Of a DNA stretch of 64,000 nt, positions 1 through 10,999 are shown piece after piece (positions within the stretch are counted from its first letter, which is position 1; every line of letters starts with the position of its first letter). The position numbers were made by a program, and so were the translations under genes. The notes under the pieces were generated by a model that did not search any database, had not been told where the DNA came from, and saw only the letters and a list, made by a program, of their open reading frames with translations. The DNA is from Gracilariopsis chorda. Its lineage: Eukaryota; Rhodophyta; Florideophyceae; Gracilariales; Gracilariaceae. The stretch covers positions 1 to 64,000 of the forward strand of contig NBIV01000240.1 of the NCBI GenBank assembly GCA_003194525.1, in the 5' to 3' direction.

Positions 1-115
1 GGGGAGGAGATTTTTGTAGGTCTGCAAGCCACAGAAATATACGACGCCCAGCCACGACGAGATCTTGAAGGCTTTCGTCCATGTCGAAAAATATTGTAGC
101 CTACCATAAGAGGCA
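1..115 (-). pseudogene. 5' part of the post-pol ORF, copy 1
   Basis: This matches the start of the 8044-8508 ORF of copy 2. One extra A in the run at 97-101 shifts the frame. The rest lies outside the window. See the copy 2 entry for the protein family. Confidence 0.6.
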
Positions 116-152
116 AGACTGTGATAGTGTTGTTTTGTTCGACATGGCTAGA

Positions 153-3100
153 TTCACCTTTGATTCTTATACTTAGTGATAGTCATGACTGCGTTGGGGC
201 ATAGACGTTCTGGGCTGCGGTGATAAAGCTTCAAACTTCTAGCATGAATTGGTTTCCTGCTGTATCGTTATTCGGTGAAATCAAGATGTAGCGTGGATGG
301 TTTGCGCGGATAATTCTGCATGGACTATAGTATCTAGACTTGAATGGAGTCCATTAACACTGCGGTTCAGAGCTGTTCCTCGAGTAACTAACATCTCCTC
401 ATCGCCTGCCTTAAACGTGTGCGCGTATCTGGGATTACTTTGATGGCTTGGTTGCTTAATTATGCGCCATGCTCGGTGAGTAGAACACACCAAATTCTCG
501 TGTAGGCGATTATCGATGGTGGCGTTTGTAATGAGAGATCCGGGGTCCGAAGGATGTATCCGTGAACGGACTCCATACAACAATTCAAAAGGCGAGTAGT
601 TGCAGCTGAGTTTACGCCAGCCATATCTGAAGAGTGCTTTGCGCAATTCACGGTCCCATTCTGAATTTCCGTCGGAAATCATCTTGGATATACTGTGTTC
701 GATGGTCCCAACCATTCTCTCAGCGCGTCCATTTGACACAGGAGTATAGGCCAAGACGGACTTTTAGGTGATCTCTTTCTGCTTCATAAGTTTCCGAACT
801 GAATTAGCCATGAAGGCTGTAGCATTATCTGAAGCAATTGTATTATGGTACCCGAAAGGATGTATGATCTCCTTTTACAAGAACTGGAGTACGACTGTCG
901 CCGACGATGTTTCGCTAGCTATTGCAAGTGGCCAACCGGTGAGATGTTCAACTCTGACTAATAGGAACCGCTTCCCCGAGTTCGTAGTTGGTAGTGGGCC
1001 GGCAAAGTCTACCGAGAACGTATGAAATAGTTGGGTTAAGGGCAGCCTCTGCTCAGTTTGATACTTCACGAGAGACGCTGCGTGCTGGCAGCTAGTGCAG
1101 CTGTGAGCATACTTAGCAATGTCTGATAGCATCGTGCTCCACCAGAAGCGATTCATGAATGGTTTAGTCGATGCTATATCCCAATGCCCTATGTCGTCAT
1201 GAAATATTCGTATAAGTCCCTGTCGATCAGCTATTACAGGAACTAGTGCCAAGTTTTTCCCTGTGCATCTGTAGAGTTTGCCATCCCATGCTACGAACTT
1301 CTTCGAATTCCTTTTGATGGCTGCTCGGATCTCCGTATCGGGTTCCTCAATTGTCATGCCACTGATGCATCGACCAATATTCGCATAATATGGCTCTAGT
1401 CCGGAGAAAGACGTGTTCTCAGGGTTAGCGATAGACAACTCAGGGTCGTCTTCATTCAAACTACTACCACATGTTTGGTGAGCGTATCGCGAGAGAAAGG
1501 CAGCAGCTAGGTTCTTTGAACCAGGTCGGTAGATGATTTTCAAATTCATATTCGGCGAGGCAATCTACCATCTGGCGAGTAGCCCATGTATATCCTTCTT
1601 TTTGAAACACGTACTTAAGCGCCTGGTGATCTGTGACTAGTTGGAAGGGCCTAGATCCTATGAGGTAGATACGCAACTTCATCAACGCAAAACATAACAG
1701 CTAGTTCCTACTTTTCGCAAACTGAGTACCGGCGTTCAGAATCACTCATGATGCAAGATGGAAATAGAATCAGATGACATTTGCCATCTTCTTTTTCTGT
1801 GCAAAGATTGCTCCGACAGCCACTGACGAAGCGTCCGTTTCTACATGAAAGGGTAAGTCAAAGTTCGGAAACGCCAGCACCTGTGCTGAGGTAAGCTTGA
1901 GTTTTCAGTTCTTCAAGTGCTCGCTTCATATCACACGAAAACTTAAGCTTCTCATTACCCGATTTGGCGGCGTGGAAGACAGATGCTGTATCAGGAAATC
2001 CCTTGATGAAGCGTCTATAATATCCTGCAAGTCCTAGAAAGCTTCTGAGCTCCGTCACCGTAGTTGGTAGGGGGGGCCTCGCGTATTGCTTGGATCTTCT
2101 TCATATCCACACTTATCCCATTGAAATCCACCACATTCCGTGCAGTTTCTATTCGAGGCTGAAGCAAAGTGACAATTCGATATTTTCAGCTTGATGCCAT
2201 GTTCTGCCATGATTCTCAATACGTAGATGACCTGTTTCTACATGTTCATCGAGATTGTTTGAGAATTCACAACATCATCAATGTATACGCGAACAAACGC
2301 AACCCTTCCCAATATGGAATCCATCATTCTCTGAATTGTTGAAGGTGCAATCATTAGTCCAAACGGCATTACCTCAAATTGACAGGTCCCCTGACGGCAG
2401 ATGAAAATAGTCATCTCCTTACATCTGGGCGACATCCGTATTTGCTAGTAGCCTGAAAACAAGTCCAAAGTGGTAAAGAACTTGCATCCACGAAGGTCAT
2501 CAAACACTTGATCCATGTGAGGTAATGGCCAACGGTCTGCTATCATCACAGAGTTCAACGCTCAGTAATCGACACAGAAGCGAGGTCTTCCGTCCTTTTA
2601 GAGGGCGATTACAATTGGAAATGACCATTGCGAACAGCCTGGATTGATGATACCGGCTACTATCATCTTGTCGATTTCCTCTTGTACAACCATGTCGCAT
2701 TTCGGTGGCAATCTGCGTAAAAGAGAATGAATAGGTGTATCGGTTTCTAATGTGAACTCATGCATCACTGGTACGTTCACTGGTCGAAGGTCATTCAGAG
2801 ACCAAGCGACTAGCTCTGTGTTTTTCAATTGTATCTAGCAACTCTGAGCGTTTTGGTTCGGGAATATGGCGTAACTCGTCATTGAGCATTCCCAACCGGT
2901 CTGGATCTTGCGGGGCTGCGTCTGTAAAAATTATGAACTCCACCGGGCCTTTCTGACATATCGTTGTTGGGTGAGATGAGCAAAACATGGTTTCTGATAT
3001 TATCTGTTGTATCGTTTTCTCGTAATCTTGGCACACTACTTAAATCTTCAGAGTGATGCTTGTTTGCTAGACTGATGCGTGTTTGTTGCTGTCTCGTCCC

Positions 3101-3412
3101 TGGGGTGATTAATGGGCTCGTTTTCTGAGTTTTTCGGAACCACTTGATCCTCAGCTGGTCTGGAAGTATCAGATCGCCGGACTTCGTCACCTTGAACATT
3201 CTCGCTGTTGTTGGTAGATCCATTTGCTTGAGGGTCTTAGTAGTCCTCAGGTATGACAATTTCTGTATGTCCATCAGGATATCGGAGAATGAAATGTCCT
3301 CGCATATCTTGAGATACATGGACAGTATCACTTTAGTACCGCCTTTCCTGCGGTTTTCGTTGATCATGCTCGTTATTATGCAAATCCTGTAAGGGATGAA
3401 CCTCATACTCAA
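153..3412 (-). pseudogene. Element A copy 1 pol (RT, RNase H, integrase), broken
   Basis: Reading right to left it gives the RT N-terminal part, the YIDD catalytic box (about 2270), the connection/RNase H region (1464-2058), the HHCC zinc module and first integrase Asp (875-1549), and the integrase Glu in SNGRAERM (from 754 leftward). Compared with copy 2 it has extra frameshifts, nearly all one-base changes in homopolymers. It also carries the same in-frame stops and the same frameshift after YIDD as copy 2. No functional protein is expected from this copy. Confidence 0.85.
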
Positions 3413-3732
3413 CTATCCCTCCAGGGTATGTCATCACAGGATTCCCTTGTTCATCAATGCCAAGTTGGCCTTCAGATGCACAGGAATCGCTCTCACGCAA
3501 GTCCTGTTCGGTATTCTGCGCCTCAGAGCGATCTCGAACTTCTTGTGATCCCTCTTCCCGATTGCCTGAGGGGTCAAGAACGAGAGCGAAATCTGTTGTA
3601 TTCTCCACTTCTATACGAAATCTATGATTGATCGGGAAGTCTCGAAATTGCAGGGGTATGGGATCTCCTGGACCCACCTTCGGCTCCCTTCGCTCGACAA
3701 GTATCTCAAATGTATCTGAAGTGCAGGTGGTC

Positions 3733-5679
3733 TCAGGAGTTGGAAGTACAATTGCATGATCCATAATCGGCATTCGCAATGTTGGATTCCAGCAGAACAG
3801 AGTGAGCGGATCCTGTCGATGAATCCATGCTACTGTTATTCTCGGCATCTTCGTATCTTCCCTCTTTGACATTGTTAGTGCGTCCAGTGGGTTGCTCTGG
3901 TTGGGTACCATCTGTAAATCGATCGCGGAAGACCGTTTCACCACCTCTTCTTTCACTTCTTAAGTACCCCGGAACATCTCGTGGCTGGTCGGCTCGGTCT
4001 CCTTCTGACGCTTGCTCCGGAGAAGGTGGTGGTGTTACATCATCTGTCAACTCATGTGGGACGTGTTCACTTCGTTCCTCATTGGTGGTCATGCCCACAA
4101 TTAACACTTCTTTGGCGGTTAATTTCTGTAATGAGATTAAATATAGTCCGGCATTCTTCTTTTCTGTTTCCAACATGACTATATCCAAGTCTTCTTGTTC
4201 TGAGTCTGATTCTGTATCGGAAAGAAAGGCTTCTGAGTCTGACGTAAAGTCTTCAATGTCTGTTCCAGAGTCTATGGGAGTGTCGCCCATTCTTCCACGC
4301 TCATGGTCTAAACAAAGAGTGACAGATTTTCCCTGGTAGTTGAGTGATACTTCTTGTGTCCCGAGGTCAATACATGCTCCTAGACGTTCTAAGGTCGGAA
4401 AACCTATGATGACACTAAAGAGAGACTTGTCAAATACGAGGAATTCTAACGGAACGCGTACTGCCCCAAACTTCACCGGAACGTCATGAAGGACTCCGCG
4501 CACAATGGTGGTGGTGCCGTCAGCTACTGTAATCTTCCTATTTGTCGGGAGTGGTTCCAGCGATAAGTCTTGCGTGAGGTTTGCAGACAGCAAACTCGGT
4601 ATTGCTCCTGAGTCCAGCAAAGCTTGTACTTCAGTTCCATACACCTTTACCGGGACTACCTTTAGCCGTCGGGTCTCGTTTGTGGCTTCAGCGTAGTTGA
4701 CGCGCCGAGTGGACGTGCGTCCTGATAATTTGCGACGTAGATCCTTCTTAGCGTCTTTAGCATCACCACGAACAAGCTGGAAGAAGGTAGTTCCAGAGGA
4801 GGCATTTTCAAGTTTCTCAAGAACATTATACTTTCCTGCATGTTTCTCGAGGTTTAATCCGCTGGAAGACTTCCTAGGTGGTATCTTTTGTTTCTTAGTG
4901 GGAGTTTTAGGACTTACTGCGTGTTTCGGCAAGCCATGAGGTTCCTTCTCTATTATTACTGATGGGTTAAGCAGAGAGGGTAACCGCATGGGTCCTTCCG
5001 TTCGAGGCTGCTTTGGTACTGGCGCACCGTCAGCTGTTCTCTTCGTCGTGGTCACGTATTCCTCATTAATTTCGTCCTCGACCACAACGGAGACATTATT
5101 TGTTTGTTGGCTGTTCTGCACGTTATCTCCCTTGTCATTCTTCTTGAGTCGAGTCTCACTTTCGGACTCAACTTGGGCGTCCTCGAATCCAACCCTACGG
5201 TCAACATCGACATCCTTCTTCCAACACGAGGCCCTTGCGTGGCCGAACTTGCCACAATGCCCGCATCGGGTACTGCGATGAGGGTTGAAGTTGCAACGAG
5301 TTGAGTAATGTCCTGCTTGCTGACAATATGCGCAGAGTCGATCCTCTTCATTCCTTCTATCCACAGCTTGATTCTTCTTGACTAACAAAGTTAACTGTGC
5401 CAGCCGGATTGTGAGTTCATCTACTCTGCCTTCGAGAGGAGCATGAGAGTCTGGCTTATCTTTCTGTAGAATATTCTTTGGGGGCGCAAGAACATGTAGG
5501 GCACCATGGGAACTGAGCACCTTTTTCCCAGCCACAAAGGCCCTTAAAAGATTTTTCAAGGCTTGATAGTCTGCCGCTCCCAAAAGATAACAAACTGAGC
5601 CAGATCTGAGAATTCCATTACGGCCTTCCGAAGCAACCCAAACTTGGCCTCTGAGTTGAATCCTGCCTTCTCGAAACAT
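3733..5679 (-). pseudogene. Element A copy 1 nucleocapsid and protease ORF, truncated
   Basis: This 648-residue frame matches the 781-residue ORF of copy 2 at 11733-14078. It has two CCHC zinc knuckles (CAYCQQAGHYSTRC and CGHCGKFGHARASC), a Lys/Ser-rich linker and a retropepsin-like active site, LLDSGAIPS. An extra T near 3783 changes the frame, so the last ~120 residues of the copy 2 ORF are replaced by a short unrelated tail and continue in another frame (3333-3956). Confidence 0.85.
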
Positions 5680-6105
5680 GTGTCTATTCGTTTCAATGGT
5701 CCCAACAAGTCACCGTAGTCTAACATGAAGGAGACAGCCTGGCGAATGTACTCCTCGCGTTCTTCAATCCCACTAAACCGTTCCAAGAAGGCTGCCTTTA
5801 CCGTATCGTACTTAAATGCATCAGCAGTTAAATCCCCATCTGAAGCAAATTTTTCATAATAGGATTCGAATGCCTCACCTTCGAGGTAGCCGAGGAACTC
5901 CAATGCCCGTTTCCTCGTTCGACTTTTCTCTGGTGGCGACATTCTCATAAAAGAAAAGAAACTTGCGGACGTCAGAAGAACATCCATCCAAAGAGAAGAC
6001 ACTTATGATTTCCGAGGAGTTCAACCCTCCTCGAGAGTACCATTTGAGTGTCATGGTCCACGATTCCACGACACCGGACGATGACAGTCCTCTTTGTACC
6101 CTCAT
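5556..6105 (-). pseudogene. Element A copy 1 gag, frameshifted
   Basis: It matches the 182-residue gag of copy 2 (13955-14503). The ATG at 6105 lies directly beside the proposed LTR end. An extra T near 5909 splits the gene into two overlapping frames, 5875-6105 and 5556-6002. The body is Glu/Lys-rich and helical, like the capsid part of gypsy gag. Confidence 0.8.
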
Positions 6106-6775
6106 TTGTTGGAGAGTAGATCAAAAATATATGCGTAGCTCGAGAGTACCAGCACAGGTGTGCAATGCCAATGTAGTAAATAGGCACATACTGCGACAAA
6201 GAACCAAGATGAAAGGTAGAAAGGGAACCCAGTAGTGAACAGTACAGCACAACCAGCGACAAAGCCCGGTACAATGTAGCAAAGTGACTATACCAGTGGA
6301 TAATCTACGCGATCAAATCCTTAGATCTAGCTTAGTGCTGATGATCAGTCCTAGTATAGCGCAATGGGCTACACGCACGACCAAAACCTTAGGTCTAGTG
6401 TGCGGCCAAAGTGCACCATGCTACACAAGACGAGCCCAAACGAGGGCAGCGGATTACAAGCATGTGGGAAGATGCGGGAGACCGAGCAACAACACGTAAA
6501 GGGGTGGGTGGTGAAGAGTGTGGTTGATGGCAGGGAGGAGCAGACTGCTCTAAGAGAAGGTGGGGGTTGCCAAAGGGAGAAGAAGTGGTCTGGCCCGAGT
6601 TGGCTTGGAGGCCACCGAAAGAGGGCTTTTATAGACAATCTTTCTATATGAATACCCTCTAGTCTCGCATAGTAGGTCTAAGTAACAACTCATAACAATT
6701 GGTCATGGGACATTTCCTCGCCATGACGGAACAGCTTGGCGAAAGTTATTGTACCTACTAGGGTATTTCTGAGTC

Positions 6776-6783
6776 TATATAAT
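6776..6783 (+). promoter_or_regulatory. TATA box for the LTR antisense ORF
   Basis: TATATAAT lies 60 bases upstream of the ATG at 6836 and is identical in the other LTR (15174-15181). It points in the opposite direction to element transcription. Confidence 0.4.
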
Positions 6784-6835
6784 ACCTTGTGCCGGCACCA
6801 GATGATTTCAGCAACATTGTTCCAACTACCTCACC

Positions 6836-7090
6836 ATGTCTAAACATCCACGTCTGAATGTCACCCGGCTCGTTCGAGAGATATCCGACGCTTTGTCCGC
6901 AGAATCACCTTGTAAACGCAGTCGTTTCATCGATGAAGAAGCTTCCCAGGCCGGGCCTTCCACCGAAGAGGTGCTCTCCATTCAGGCAGAGTATGACATG
7001 ACCCCTCAGGACCCCGCCATCAACCCATCTTACGGTGTTGCTCAGTTTGGTGGCCTACTCCGGGCTCTGGCGGATGGCCACATGAAGTAG
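6836..7090 (+). CDS. 84-residue ORF inside the A LTR, antisense to the element
   Basis: The ORF is complete, ATG to TAG, and is kept in both LTRs (the other is 15234-15488). I see three base differences between the two: two are silent (Ser TCC/TCA and Asp GAC/GAT in ISDAL) and one is Glu to Ala. The N-terminal half is basic, and a basic stretch CKRSR follows near residue 27. The C-terminal end, AQFGGLLRALADGHM, resembles AEFCRLLHDLADTRM in the Harbinger partner protein at 16927. I do not recognise a family. It could be a captured fragment of such a gene or a chance ORF. Confidence 0.4.
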   Translation: MSKHPRLNVTRLVREISDALSAESPCKRSRFIDEEASQAGPSTEEVLSIQAEYDMTPQDPAINPSYGVAQFGGLLRALADGHMK

Positions 7091-7134
7091 TTGAGCTGCA
7101 GCCTTCCCTTCAATATCGTTTGGAGCGCCTGCCT

Positions 7135-7142
7135 CTTTTATA
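7135..7142 (-). promoter_or_regulatory. Likely TATA box of the element A promoter
   Basis: TATAAAAG on the minus strand lies about 710 bases into the LTR in the element's own direction. It would place the U3/R border near 7110. The same site is at 15533-15540 in the other LTR. Confidence 0.45.
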
Positions 7143-7853
7143 TTTACAAGGGATCCTCCAAGGAATGATGTTCGTGGCGCGGATTCGTCGGCGTCCATTT
7201 TTGAGGGGTGTCATGCTTGCGGTTGTCACAGCAGTAGATGAAGAATTGCAGAGAGAGGACTAATACATGCTACCATCTTTCTGTATTATGTCGATAAACT
7301 GCTTCTTCTTGCGTGTATACGTTACAATAGAGATGCGGTACTGTGGGTGGTGGTGACGCAGTTGTCGCTGGGCGTTCTGGCGCAAGGCACCGCAGGGCCA
7401 GATTAGTTGCAGTGGGTGCGCGGGGGTGCAATCGCGCACAGGCGCCCGAATGTTTGGTGTCAAAGCGGACGAATGGGCGACCATTTCAGCTTGCGTTTCG
7501 CCAAATGTATGCTCACGGAAAGGCCAGTGGAGCGAATATTTGGCATAGGCGGTGAGCTTCGTGAAGAAGGCGGCACTTTGGGCAGGGATGCGCGCCGGCT
7601 GTACGAGCGGGCGTGGCGGCGGCGGTCTGATGGAACGTCCTGGTGGACGGCGAGGGACGGACGAGAATGCAGTTCGGTGCGCGGGGCGCAGCGGCAGCGC
7701 TTATCTTGTGGTGGCGGAGGCGGTGGTAGTGAAAGAAAAGGGGAGAGGGGGGTTTTAGCGGAAGAAGCAAGTGGGATTGTCCCGAAAAGATCCTGAGATC
7801 ACATCTCATATGTACTTCTTCACTTAGGGAAAGAGAAGGGGCGGTGTCCAACA

Positions 7854-7864
7854 CTCCCCCAATC
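7854..7864 (-). promoter_or_regulatory. Polypurine tract of element A copy 2
   Basis: The minus-strand sequence GATTGGGGGAG runs straight into the LTR start TGTTGGACA. This is the expected place and composition for the plus-strand primer of reverse transcription. Confidence 0.7.
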
Positions 7865-8043
7865 AGCGGTCGCTTCGCCCCAGCAACCGAATTCTTTCAG
7901 CCATATAGAGGTCCGGCAGTAATTGTCAGGTAGCCTTTCATAATGTGTCAGACTTGACATAGAACTTATCATAGCATGTAGACAAAAACGCATTCCCAAA
8001 TAAAGTTGTATTCTTCATATAGTATGGTTTGAAACACTGTTCA

Positions 8044-8508
8044 TTAGTGTTGGTACTGGAACTCAGACGAGACTACCTGGTAGCGGAAGGGAAATGGAAT
8101 CATCATGCGATTCATTTCAGGTTCATATTGCAGTACAAAGTCTTGTCCTCGTCCCATCTGCCGTATAAAAGCAGCTGTTTCTTGTTGATAAGTAGATTCA
8201 CGAGGAATGTGTCCATATCGAACCACTGTGAAGTGGTACAGGTAGATAAGAAATACAGGGTCAACGGAGCGTCCCAAGCGGGGGTGGACTCTTCCAAAGA
8301 GTCTGCGTAATGTCATAAGAATACTGTCAACCAGCAGAGGTCCACTAAGCTTGTAAAGCGACAGACAGAGATGCATGACTGTCCAGGTGATTTTCTCCCG
8401 TGGGGGAGGAGATTTTTGTAGGTCTGCAAGCCACAGAAATATACGACGCCCAGCCACGACGAGATCTTGAAGGCTTTCGTCCATGTCGAAAATATTGTAG
8501 CCTACCAT
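8044..8508 (-). CDS. Post-pol ORF of element A (unknown family, YGH-IP motif)
   Basis: The 154-residue ORF lies between the integrase stop (8555) and the 3' LTR (7853). I took the first ATG, at 8508, 46 bases after the pol stop; the frame is open further upstream into the end of pol. No membrane segment, signal peptide or zinc motif is obvious. It aligns without gaps over about 98 residues with the post-pol ORF of element B (36555-36986): VAG near the start, LL, LF, FL, a YGH-hydrophobic-P box and Tyr and Ile at fixed spacing. This suggests a shared protein of two gypsy families. The function is unknown. It does not look like a typical envelope protein. Confidence 0.65.
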   Translation of the reverse strand: MVGYNIFDMDESLQDLVVAGRRIFLWLADLQKSPPPREKITWTVMHLCLSLYKLSGPLLVDSILMTLRRLFGRVHPRLGRSVDPVFLIYLYHFTVVRYGHIPRESTYQQETAAFIRQMGRGQDFVLQYEPEMNRMMIPFPFRYQVVSSEFQYQH

Positions 8509-8554
8509 AAGAGGCAAGACTGTGATAGTGTTGTTTTGTTCGACATGGCTAGAT

Positions 8555-9157
8555 TCACCTTTGATTCTTATACTTAGTGATAGTCATGACTGCGTTGGGG
8601 CATAGACGTTCTGGGCTGCGGTGATAAAGCTTCAAACTTCTAGCATGAATTGGTTTCCTGCTGTATCGTTTATTCGGTGAAATCAAGATGTAGCGTGGAT
8701 GGTTTGCGCGGATAATTCTGCATGGACTATAGTATCTAGACTTGAATGGAGTCCATTTAACACTGCGGTTCAGAGCTGTTCCTCGAGTAACTAACATCTC
8801 CTCATCGCCTGCCTTAAACGTGTGCGCGTATCTGGGATTACTTTGATGGCTTGGTTGCTTAATTATGCGCCATGCTCGGTGAGTAGAACACACCAAATTC
8901 TCGTGTAGGCGATTATCGATGGTGGCGTTTGTAATGAGAGATCCGGGGTCCGAAGGATGTATCCGTGAACGGACTCCATACAACAATTCAAAAGGCGAGT
9001 AGTTGCAGCTGAGTTTACGCCAGTCATATCTGAAGAGTGCTTTGCGCAATTCACGGTCCCATTCTGAATTTCCGTCGGAAATCATCTTGGATATACTGTG
9101 TTTGATGGTCCCAACCATTCTCTCAGCGCGTCCATTTGACACAGGAGTATAGGCCAA
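8555..9157 (-). pseudogene. Element A copy 2 integrase, catalytic Glu and C-terminal part
   Basis: The frame holds the third catalytic residue in SNGRAERM near its start, then the gypsy integrase C-terminal region and a basic tail. Upstream it continues in the same frame through ASDNATAF (second Asp) to 9278, interrupted by TAA stops after FL and after EIT. It ends with TGA at 8555. Confidence 0.8.
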
Positions 9158-9277
9158 GACGGACTTTTAGGTGATCTCTTTCTGCTTCATAAGTTTCCGA
9201 ACTGAATTAGCCATGAAGGCTGTAGCATTATCTGAAGCAATTGTATTATGGTACCCGAAAGGATGTATGATCTCCTT

Positions 9278-10099
9278 TTACAAGAACTGGAGTACGACTG
9301 TCGCCGACGATGTTTCGCTAGCTATTGCAAGTGGCCAACCGGTGAGATGTTCAACTCTGACTAATAGGAACCGCTTCCCCGAGTTCGTAGTTGGTAGTGG
9401 GCCGGCAAAGTCTACCGAGAACGTATGAAATAGTTGGGTTAAGGGCAGCCTCTGCTCAGTTTGATACTTCACGAGAGACGCTGCGTGCTGGCAGCTAGTG
9501 CAGCTGTGAGCATACTTAGCAATGTCTGATAGCATCGTGCTCCACCAGAAGCGATTTTTCATGAATGGTTTAGTCGATGCTATATCCCAATGCCCTATGT
9601 CGTCATGAAATATTCGTATAAGTCCCTGTCGATCAGCTATTACAGGAACTAGTGCCAAGTTTTTCCCTGTGCATCTGTAGAGTTTGCCATCCCATGCTAC
9701 GAACTTCTTCGAATTCCTTTTGATGGCTGCTCGGATCTCCGTATCGGGTTCCTCAATTGTCATGCCACTGATGCATCGACCAATATTCGCATAATATGGC
9801 TCTAGTCCGGAGAAAGACGTGTTCTCAGGGTTAGCGATAGACAACTCAGGGTCGTCTTCATTCAAACTACTACCACATGTTTGGTGAGCGTATCGCGAGA
9901 GAAAGGCAGCAGCTAGGTTCTTTGAACCAGGTCGGTAGATGATTTCAAATTCATATTCGGCGAGGCAATCTACCCATCTGGCGAGTAGCCCATGTATATC
10001 CTTCTTTTGAAACACGTACTTAAGCGCCTGGTGATCTGTGACTAGTTGGAAGGGCCTAGATCCTATGAGGTAGATACGCAACTTCATCAACGCAAACAT
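9278..10099 (-). pseudogene. Element A copy 2 RNase H end and integrase N-terminal half
   Basis: The order is the RNase H terminal motif TDHQALKYVF, a linker, the integrase zinc module (HDDIGH, then CTSC) and the first catalytic Asp in FSVDFAGPL. It ends at a TAA where the frame simply continues into the next piece. The stop before it (TAG at 10112) separates it from the RNase H domain. Copy 1 has the same stops. Confidence 0.85.
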
Positions 10100-10111
10100 A
10101 ACAGCTAGTTC

Positions 10112-10837
10112 CTACTTTTCGCAAACTGAGTACCGGCGTTCAGAATCACTCATGATGCAAGATGGAAATAGAATCGGATGACATTTGCCATCTTCCTTTT
10201 TCTGTGCAAAGATTGCTCCGACAGCCACTGACGAAGCGTCCGTTTCTACATGAAAGGGTAAGTCAAAGTTCGGAAACGCCAGCACCTGTGCTGAGGTAAG
10301 CTTGAGTTTCAGTTCTTCAAGTGCTCGCTTCATATCACACGAAAACTTAAGCTTCTCATTACCCGATTTGGCGGCGTGGAAGACAGATGCTGTATCAGGA
10401 AATTCCTTGATGAAGCGTCTATAATATCCTGCAAGTCCTAGAAAGCTTCTGAGCTCCGTCACCGTAGTTGGTAGGGGGGGCCTCGCGTATTGCTTGGATC
10501 TTCTTCATATCCACACTTATCCCATTGAAATCCACCACATGTCCGTGCAGTTCTATTCGAGGCTGAGCAAAGTGACAATTCGATATTTTCAGCTTGATGC
10601 CATGTTCTGCCATGATTCTCAATACGTAGATGACCTGTTCTACATGTTCATCGAGATTGTTTGAGAATTAACAACATCATCAATGTATACGCGAACAAAC
10701 GCAACCCTTCCCAATATGGAATCCATCATTCTCTGAATTGTTGAAGGTGCAATCATTAGTCCAAACGGCATTACCTCAAATTGACAGGTCCCCTGACTGC
10801 AGATGAAAATAGTCATCTCCTTACATCTGGGCGACAT
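10112..10837 (-). pseudogene. Element A copy 2 RT palm and RNase H core
   Basis: The right part carries the RT strand CQFEVMPFGLMIAPSTIQRM and the catalytic box VYIDDVV. A one-base loss just after YIDD, also present in copy 1, moves the frame. The next frame has the thumb and connection (IELHGHVVDFNGISV), FLGLAGYYRRFIKEFP and the RNase H start VETDASSVAVGA. It ends at a TAG within the RNase H domain. Confidence 0.85.
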
Positions 10838-10999
10838 CCGTATTTGCTAGTAGCCTGAAAACAAGTCCAAAGTGGTAAAGAACTTGCATCCACGAAGGTC
10901 ATCAAACACTTGATCCATGTGAGGTAATGGCCAACGGTCTGCTATCATCACAGAGTTCAACGCTCAGTAATCGACACAGAAGCGAGGTCTTCCGTCCTT

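Larger units (their letters stand above)
1..7853 (-). mobile_element. Ty3/gypsy element A, copy 1 (3' end cut by window edge)
   Basis: This is the left copy of a head-to-tail pair on the minus strand. From position 5 it matches 8407 onward, at an offset that drifts from 8402 to 8398. Its 5' LTR (6107-7853) is also the 3' LTR of copy 2. The order gag, zinc knuckles and protease, RT, RNase H, integrase is that of Ty3/gypsy. It is broken by many one-base length differences that copy 2 lacks (for example near 1154, 1541, 1606, 2155, 2239, 2822, 3783 and 5909). The 3' LTR lies left of the window. Confidence 0.9.
6107..7853 (-). repeat. LTR shared by the two tandem copies of element A
   Basis: The 1747-bp LTR serves as 3' LTR of copy 2 and 5' LTR of copy 1. 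On the minus strand it begins TGTTGGACA and ends TCCAACA, an inverted 7-bp terminus (TGTTGGA/TCCAACA). The right edge is firm because similarity to the outer LTR ends there. The left edge is less sure: a boundary near 6158, followed by the PBS-like TGGTACTCTCGAG (6152 to 6140), would leave a more usual leader before gag. Confidence 0.75.

Noticed and set aside
3827..4339. Plus-strand ORFs antisense to the gag/protease of element A (also 12226-12738, 4988-5281, 13387-13680)
   Set aside because: They mirror the real minus-strand coding frame, lack motifs and have no promoter of their own.
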